Assembly (NCBI RefSeq): GCF_030445035.2
Contig: NC_080698.1
Location: 24,831,294-24,895,293, forward strand
Source: Dasypus novemcinctus
Taxonomy: Eukaryota > Chordata > Mammalia > Cingulata > Dasypodidae
DNA: 64,000 nt
Reading direction: 5' to 3'
A model generated the notes under the pieces. That model made no database searches, had not been told where the DNA came from, and worked only from the letters and a program-made list of their open reading frames with translations. The position numbers and the translations under genes are program-made. Every line of letters starts with the position of its first letter. The first letter of the stretch is position 1. Shown piece by piece: positions 25,901 to 34,900 of the stretch.

Positions 25901-28900
25901 CTGTGGGGGGAGTGGGGGGCGGGGGCGGTGGGGTTGAATGGGACCTCATATATATATTTTTTAATGTAATTAAAAAATAATAATAATAAATAAATATTTA
26001 AAAAAAAAAAAAAAAAAAAAAAAGAATAGCCAGAAATAGCAGCTATGGAGAGCAAGGGAAACAGAGAGAGATTGAGAAGGGAAGTATTTTCTTGTTTGTT
26101 TTTTGTTGATTATTATCATTGAAATAATGAAAATGCTCTAATAAGGATTGAAGTGATAAATGCACATCTATGTGATTGTACCAAATACCACTGATTGCAC
26201 ACCTTTGGATGAATTGTGTGCTTTATTGGTATGTACCAATAAAATTGATTTGTTTAAAAAACAACAACAGTGGGGACCACACCCTTGTGGATGCACTGGT
26301 CAAACCACTCTCTTGGAAATCTGGAACACAGTGCGGGACAGAGGCCCTCATGTACCTGAGAGGAGGACCCACTCCCACAAGCAGCTGCAGCACCGTTTTT
26401 TTCAGTGGGCTGGGCTGAGGGCAGCAAAGGGTCCACAGCTCTACCGGCCCCAGCCAGGAGACTGACCCATCCGCCATACAAGGAGCAAGAGCTCTTGGAG
26501 TGTCCACAGCCCCCTGGCTTTGGGCTCACTGTTTTAGAAGTAGAAGAGCATAATCTGACTGTCCTGGAAGAGTTTATCATCTTCTTGGGGAAGGGAAAGG
26601 AGGAAGACTAACATTTATTAAGCATCTACTGTATGCCTGGCACTGTGCTTGGCACTTTAAAATAGTAGGTCAAGGTGAACCTCATCACCTTGATGAGGAG
26701 ACTAACATCTTGGTTGAGCCAATGAGGAAACTGAGGCTCAGAGAGGCTAAGCAACTTTCCCAGACCACATAGCTAGTAGCCACCCCAATCTCTGAACCCC
26801 AGATGTTTATGTTGATAATATAGAACATGGATTATCCACAAATAGATATTAAATATTTGACTACAAGGAGACAGAGATGAGAAAGAGAGAGATGAGCATC
26901 AAAAAGAGAGAGAGAGAGATTTATGGTGAAAAACAAATATTGAGAGTAAAAAAAGACATGGTCCCTGCAAGTGTGGCAGTTTGAGATTATTTATGAATTC
27001 CAAAAATAGAGATTACGTTTGTACACTGGTCTGTTCCTCTGGGTGTGATCCCCTTTGATTGTACTAGATTCAGCTGAGATGACTTTGATTAAATTATGTT
27101 AAGATTAGGGCTTTGATTCAACCACATCAGTAGGGTACAACTCATTTTAAGTCCCCACCCTCTTGGTGGGCTATATAAATGAACAGTCACTCAAGGAGAC
27201 ACAGAAGAAGGCACAGGAAGAAATAGAGCTCCATGGCCACAGAAGAGGAGAGAACTTGGTCATTTCAGTCCTGCCATGTGACAGAAAGGAGAAGGCTCAA
27301 ACAGCTAAAGCCCTGGGAGGAGCTGAGCCATTCGCCTGATAGTTTGCCACTGAAGAGACCAGAGCCCTGAGCAGCTGAGAAGGCCTGGAAAGAAATGAGC
27401 CCTCCAGCCTGAAGCTGAGATCCAAAGAGGCTGGGCCCACGGAGCTTTTAGAGGAAGGCAGAACCCTCACAGAGGTCTGCAACCATCCTGCTTCAATTCG
27501 GGGCAACAGAATTTAGTGAGAAAATACCTCTTATGTGGTACCTTCAGTTGGACTCTTTAGGACCTTGTAATTGTAAACTTTTACCCTAAATAAATTTTTA
27601 TAAAAGCCAAAAGATTTCTGGTGCTTTGCTTCAGTACCCCTCATAGCTGACTAATAGAGCAAGCTTCTAGTTTAGTGACAAGGACACACTGTCATCTAAA
27701 TGATCTCACAAATAGGAGAGTAATTTTCTCAATAATTGCACAACAAAATGAATCACTTTTAACCTTGAGCAAGTCACTTCACCTTTTTAAGTCTCTTACC
27801 TCATCTGTACAATGAGAATAAAAAATAGAATCTACCCCCAGTGCTGTAATCATTAAACAAATCCATCTGAAGCTGTTAAGACAGGACCTGGTACATAGTT
27901 AGTGCCCAGGAAATGCCAGCCACTTGTCAGTATTTTTATCATTGTTATTCTTATCCTCCTCATCACTCTTAGAGCCATGATACTAGGAGACCACGTATAT
28001 GCCCACTGGAGCCTCTCCCTTCCAGGGAAGAGCTCTGTACCTTGGTCTGCCTGAGCAAGGGAGCCAATGAAGACAGGGGGCTCATTCACATCTGCAATCT
28101 GGATTAAAATGGTCTGGGAGGCCGTTGTCCCTTGGTTGTCTTTGGCATAGATGATCAGGGAGTAGTGAGTCACCATCTCAAAGTCCAGCTTGGGCACGCC
28201 AGTGGTAAGTAGCTAAATTTAGAAAAAAAAGTTCAGAATAATATAGCAAATGATTGGGTTCCTAGCAATTCACAAGACTGAATGAATATTTTCAATCTAT
28301 AATCCTCAATATGAATCAGCTTTTTAAAAAAAAAAACCATAAAATTCTATACTTAAAACGTAGAAGCAAGGTGATCTGATTTACTCAAAATCTCAGGGAA
28401 CAAACATTTCACTCATGTTATATCAAATGGCTTCCCTCTCATCTTTCCCATCTTTCCATGTTATTCTTCCTATCAAGAAAGTTAACCATTTATTGAGTGC
28501 CTCCCCAAACACCCATTTGTCAGGGATTATCCTGAACAGTTTACGAGCATCACATTCTATCCTTGCAATAGCCCTCTGAACTCTGAAATGGGTACAATTA
28601 CTGGGTATATTTTACAGATGCAGAAATTGAGGCCTGTAGAGGTTAAGCATCTTGGCCAAGTTCACAAAGATAGAAAGAATGAATCTTGACTCCTTCTGAC
28701 TTCCATGCTGATGCCCTTAACCATGAGCCTAAACTGCCCAGCGCCCAAAAATGGATGAGCAGTGTCCTATAGCCTGTTTTTAAGGCTACAGGGTTTTCAG
28801 GCTATGATTACGCACAGCCTTGCCCCCAATACCTAAGAAGGATAGCCCTGGCTCAGGCTGGCCCTTCTGGGTATGGTCCCTCTGACTCGCTACAGGGGCA

Positions 28901-31900
28901 GCAGCTGGTTCCACCTTGCTCTCTAGCACCTTCCATAGTGTCAGGCCTCACAACAGTTTTCAGTAAATATTTACTGAACTTCTAAAGAAATGAATACTTA
29001 GTCTTTATACTCACAGAGGAAGGAAGGTTGGATTAATCCCTCTCTGGCTGATCACTCCCAACCAAGGAATAGGAAATGTGCACACAAAAGGTAACTTGGG
29101 TTCATTTCCCATCCTGTCTATGGAACCCCATTTATATTGCTCAATGACAGGTAGCAATTTGAAGATTACATAACTGGAGCATACCTTGTCTCATTTCCAC
29201 TGATTCCTCTATATAATCAGCTCACTTCAAGCTTTGCTATTGTTTTTCCAGGAGTCTAATTTTATTTGGGGGGGATTGGGGGTCTTGACAGCCTTCCCAG
29301 TCACCCCTCCTAAACTCAGTCATTTGCAAACCAAACAAGCATACATCCTGTGAGGAAGAAAGTTCAACAAAGGATAATGATATGCTAAACTCCAAATAGA
29401 GCAGTATATGCCTTTTTATACTGTAACATTATAGAGGCAGATACTAACTCCTTTAGTTTAGCCTTTATCTGCAAGTGTGTTTCCATGCTGGTAAACTGTT
29501 TCATAATTGAATTGTTTCTAAAGCTGTCTATGATAGAGCTGCATCCTTCATACAGATAATATGGCCATCATTCTCAAAGTTTTTGAATATCTTTAATCTG
29601 GTTACAATCGTACTGAGTATCGAAGTATAAATATATATTTTTATAGTAGCAGTTGCCATGTGTTAACTGCTTGCTATTTCCCAAACACTAAGATGGCATT
29701 TTGCATACAATATTTCACTGGACCCCTTACCAAACTCTGAGTGAAGTGGTATTATTATTGTTATTATTATTATTAACATTAATTAAACAGAAAAGAAAAT
29801 CCAGGCATTGACATTACAGTAACTTACCCAAGTCACATAGCCACTAACTGGAGGGCCAGCCCCCAAACCTGTGCTTAGAACATTTATACTTCTGTGCATA
29901 ACCAAAAAAAAAAACCAGAAAGATTATTAACTACTGAACACTCTGCTGACATTTTGATGCTACTTAGACTTATTAAGAAAATCTAATTAAGAACAAGCAT
30001 GAGATATTTGAGGGTTTTTGGGGTTTTTTTATTTTTATTTTTATTGTTCTTTTGAGGTACTGAGGCCAGGGATTGAACATGGGACCTCTCATGTGGGAAG
30101 CAGGTGCTCAAACACTTGAGCCACATTCGTTCCCCGAGACAGCATTTTATTCCTCACTGACCTTGGAAACAAATTAAAAAGTCTGACAACACCAAGGTTG
30201 GGCAAGGATATTCAATAGCTTCTTGATAGGTCTCCCTTGCCCTCTGAAGTCTATTCTCGCAGCAGCTAGCATGGTCTTCTTAAAATGTAAGCAAATCATG
30301 CCACTTTCCTGCATGAAATGGTTTCTTAGATATGGGAAAAGGATTTACTGTCTCCAGTTCTTTACCTCCCTTATATTCATGCCCTTTGCCATAAGCTTTT
30401 TTTTGTTATCATACAATTCTTTTTTTTAAAAAAACATAAGAGGTTCCCATATACCCCACTCCCTACCTCCCTACCCCATCATTTTTTTTATCGTATTTTT
30501 TTGAAGATACATAGATCACAAAAAATGTTACATTAAAAAATATAAGAGGTTCCCATATACCCCCACCCCACTCCTCCCACATCGACAACCTCTTTCATCA
30601 TTGTGGTACATTCATTGCATTTGGTGAATACATTTTGGAGCACTGCTGCACCACATGAATAATAGTTTACATTGTAGTTCACACTCTCCCCCAGTACATT
30701 CAGTGGGTTATGGCAGGATATATAATGTCCAGCATCTGTCCCTGCAATATCATTTAGGACAATTCCAAGTCCTGAAAATGTCCCATATCACATCTCTTCT
30801 TCCCTCTCCCTGCCCTCAGCAACTACCATGGCCACTTTCTCCCATCAGTGCTACAAAAGATTTTGCAGTTCCTCTCACTAAAAGCAGGGAAGTGAATTTG
30901 GCCTAATGGATAGGACGTCCGCCTACCACATGGGAGGTCAGCGGTTCAAACCCCGGGCCTCCTTGGCCCGTGTGGAGCTGGCCCATTTACAATGCTGATG
31001 CACTCAAGGAGTGCCCTGCCACGCAGGGGTGTCCCCCATGTAGAGGAGCCTTAAGTGCAAGGAGTGCGCCTCGTAAGGAGAGCCGCCCAGCGTGAAAGAA
31101 AGCACAGCCTGTCCAAAAATGGTGCTGCACACACGAAGAGCTGACACAACAAGATGATGCAACAAAAAAAAAACTCAGATTCCCGGTGCCACTGATAAGG
31201 ATAGAAGTGGTTACAGAAGAACACACAGCGAATGGACATAGAGAGCAGACAACTGGGGGGAGGCGGAAGGGGAGAGAAATAAATAATAAAACTTAAAAAA
31301 AAAAAAAAGCAGGATATATTGCTCCACTGCATGGCTTGGTCATGGGACTTACTTTAGCCAATGGGATGCAAGCAAACCTGGGACTTTAAATGTACATGGG
31401 TTGGACTTGTTCTCTAGTTCTCCTGTCTTTGCTGAGAAAAGAATGTGGTTCTGCTAGTCAGCATTCCTAGGACGGTGAGAGGCAAGGGAAACAGATCTGC
31501 CAAACCAGGCGACATCAGTTAAACACCAGCCAACCCACAGATTCATAAGCAGGAAATAAATGCTATTGTTGCATACTCCTGAGTTTTGAGGTGGTTTGCA
31601 GCTATTGGTTAATAATACCCTGCCTAGTCCTTACTCAGAAGACATCTAAAATCCTAGTCAACCACCAAGAACAATTCTCCTACCATTTTCCTCTTGCTCA
31701 CACCACTCAGCCACACAAACTTCCAGCTGTTTTTTTCAACACCAAGCATGAGCATTGAAGCCCAACCTCGATGAATAAAAAATATTATAAAAATTATACA
31801 GATAGGCACACTGCTGCAAGCTTTGCAAACCATCTTAATGTGCTTTACAAAGTATTTTACATAATTTGGCCCTCAATGAAATTATGAAGGAATATGATAT

Positions 31901-34900
31901 TACTATCCCATTTTGTATATGTGAAAACTACAGGTCCAAATCTTGCAGAGGGAGCTACAATTATTTAGTGAAAGCATTAGGGCCAGGAATTTGTCCAGTA
32001 ATCTTTTAATTTTTCCATAGGGTTTTATCCTAATTTTAATAGTACATAAAAAACAATATTCTAATTGATGGTTTTTTAAAAATCAAAGTGGGGATGCACT
32101 GTGCCTCTATATATAAATTGGTCCAACCATTAACTGATGGTGCAATAGCTTTTGGTGTTGTTAGCTTGGTCACCAGAGTTGAACCAGTGTATCATCCCCA
32201 ACACTGTCTGACAGTCATGTTTCTTCACATCCCTACAACACTAAGTATTATTAAACTTCATTAACTTTGCCAGTTTGTTAGGCAAAAAGTTATTCTTATT
32301 AAATCCAAAATGGTTTCTTCCCATTCTATATTTATTTACAACTTTCAGTGATTTTCAGTGTTGACAGGACAGTGTCTAATCCACTTAGCAAAACATTAAT
32401 TTAGGGAAACGGACTTTGGCCCAGTGGTTAGGGCGTCCGTCTACCATATGGGAGGTCCGCGGTTCAAACCCCGGGCCTCCTTGACCCGTGTGGAGCTGGC
32501 CATGCGCAGTGCTGATGCGCGCAAGGAGTGCCGTGCCACGCAAGGGTGTCCCCCGCGTGGGGGAGCCCCACGCGCAAGGAGTGCGCCCGTGAGGAAAAGC
32601 CGCCCAGCGTGAAAGGAGAGAGCAGCCTGCCGAGGAATGGCGCTGCCCACACTTCCCGTGCCGCTGACGACAACAGAAGCGGACAAAGCAACAAGACGCA
32701 GCAAATAGACACCAAGAACAGACAACCAGGGGAGGGGGGGAAATTAAATAAATAAATAAAATCTTAAAAAAAAAAAAAAAAACATTAATTTACTTGCTAA
32801 AATTTTATTGAGTACTTACTATGTGTCGGCTACTGTGATAGGCTGGACACACAAAAGTCAGTAAGACTGGGCTCTTGACCTCAAGGAGCCTACAGTCTAT
32901 ATGAGAAAGAGACAAATACCTGAACAGCTAATTGTAATATCATATAAAAAGGGTGTGATAAAGAGTCTGTGGTGGACATTCATCCATGATCCTTTCCCTT
33001 GCCCTTACTGCATCGGTCCCAGTTTTTATGTGAGATTCCTCCTCTCGCCCATTGGTTATGTTGGTGGGGCTATGCTCCCAGCAAGGGTGGAAAGTAGGTG
33101 AGACAAGTTTAAGCCAATCTTCACATCTCATTATACTGGCCTTAATCATTGGTCCTGCATAAACACATGGTCCAAGCCAAGCTAATCAGACTGAATGTCA
33201 GATTTTTGAATGGAATATTGGGAAATGAACCTGGAGGATATAGCCCTCGATGTTGCTGGCAGCCATCTTGCAATCATGTGGAGCTCCAGAGAATACAACT
33301 ATTAAAAGAGAAAGAGAGAGAAACCCAGTCCTTATCTTATTAGTTGAATCATAGATCATGCTGCACCTAAAGTGACATTTGATCTACTTTCTTAGAGCAT
33401 TCAGATTTAAAAATTGGCTTCAACTTTGGTTGGGTTTCTACTACTTTCAACTGGGAAAATCCTAACCAATTGACAGAGGAAAAGAAGCTATCACTGACTG
33501 TAGATTTTAGGGATGGCTAACTGGAGAAGCAGAAGCCCCAGATGAATCTTAAACCGTGGGAAGTAAAGGCAAAGAGAATCAGATACCCCAAGCCTAGGAG
33601 ACAGAGTTTTGGAGAAGCTGCTCATGGGAAGGCAAGGTTTCAGATGCACTGACGCTTTCCAGGGAAATGGAGCAAAAGAAGAAGCACACCTTCCGCAAGT
33701 TCATCTAGGGGACCTCAATCAGCTGCTGGACATATCCTATGAGTAGCTGATGCAGCTGTACAGCATTGCAGCAGAGGCAGCCTGCAGAGGAAGCAGCACT
33801 TGCTGCTGAAGCAGCTACACAAGACCAAGAAGGAGGTGCTGCCCGTGGAGAAGCCAGAGATGGTGAAGGTGCATCTGCATGACTTGATCATCCTGCCCGA
33901 GATGGTGGGCAGCATGGTGGGCGTCTACAATGGCAAGACGTTCAACCAGGTGGAAATCAAGCCCGAGGTGATTGGTCACTACCTGGGTAAGTTCTCCATC
34001 ACCTATAAGCACAGCCGGCCCACCATCAGGGCCACCCACTCCTCCCACTTCATCCCTCTCAAGTGCCTTGTCCGGCCAATAAAGGCATAGACTTATCAAA
34101 GATTTATTTATTTTTATTTATTTCTCCACCCCCATTGTTTGTACTTGCTGTGGCTGTCTTCCTTGAGGCACCAGGAACTGAACTTGGGACCTCCAATGTG
34201 GGAGGGAGGCACCTAATCATTTGAGCCACCTCCAGTTCCTGCTTTGTTGTATCTCTCATTATGTTTTTCTTCTTGTGTCTCTTGTTGCATCAGCTTGCCG
34301 TGCCTACCCATCAAGCCAGCTCACTGTCTTCTTTAGGAGGCACCAGGAACCGAACCAGGGACCTCCCATATGGTTGGCAGGAACTCATTTGAGTCACATC
34401 CACTTCCTGTCGCAGACTTTTCAAAAAAATGCACTGATCTCTTCAGAGCATGGCCCCACCTACGTTTCCTCAACTCACTTCTGGCCATTTCCTCCCTAAT
34501 ACTTTTCTAGTCACAATGGTCTTTATGGGACAGTATGTTCTTAAGCCTCCAGGTTTTTGCCAGTGCTGTTTCCTCTGACATAATGCACTCCTTGACAAAT
34601 CCTCTTCCAGCTTTCCCAGTTTGTATTTCTCCTCTGCTCTTTGGGCCAACCTCTATCTTAGCCTGGATGATCTTTTTATGTATATAACTAACATTGATAT
34701 AGGATTAACTGAATACCAGGCCCTGTTCTAAGCACAAATATTGAGATTACATTTTACAGTTTTGTGGATTAGACTTTCCATACTGAGACAACAAACCTAT
34801 GTGGCAGCTATTATTCTTATCCCCATTTTATAGATCAGAGAGGGTAAATAATTTGTGCAAAGTAATACACACAAAACAAAGATTTATACTGAGGCAGTTT

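Noticed and set aside
33800..34090. RPS15-like ORF as a functional gene
   Set aside because: Intronless, with stops in the N-terminal region and a lost natural stop; a processed pseudogene.
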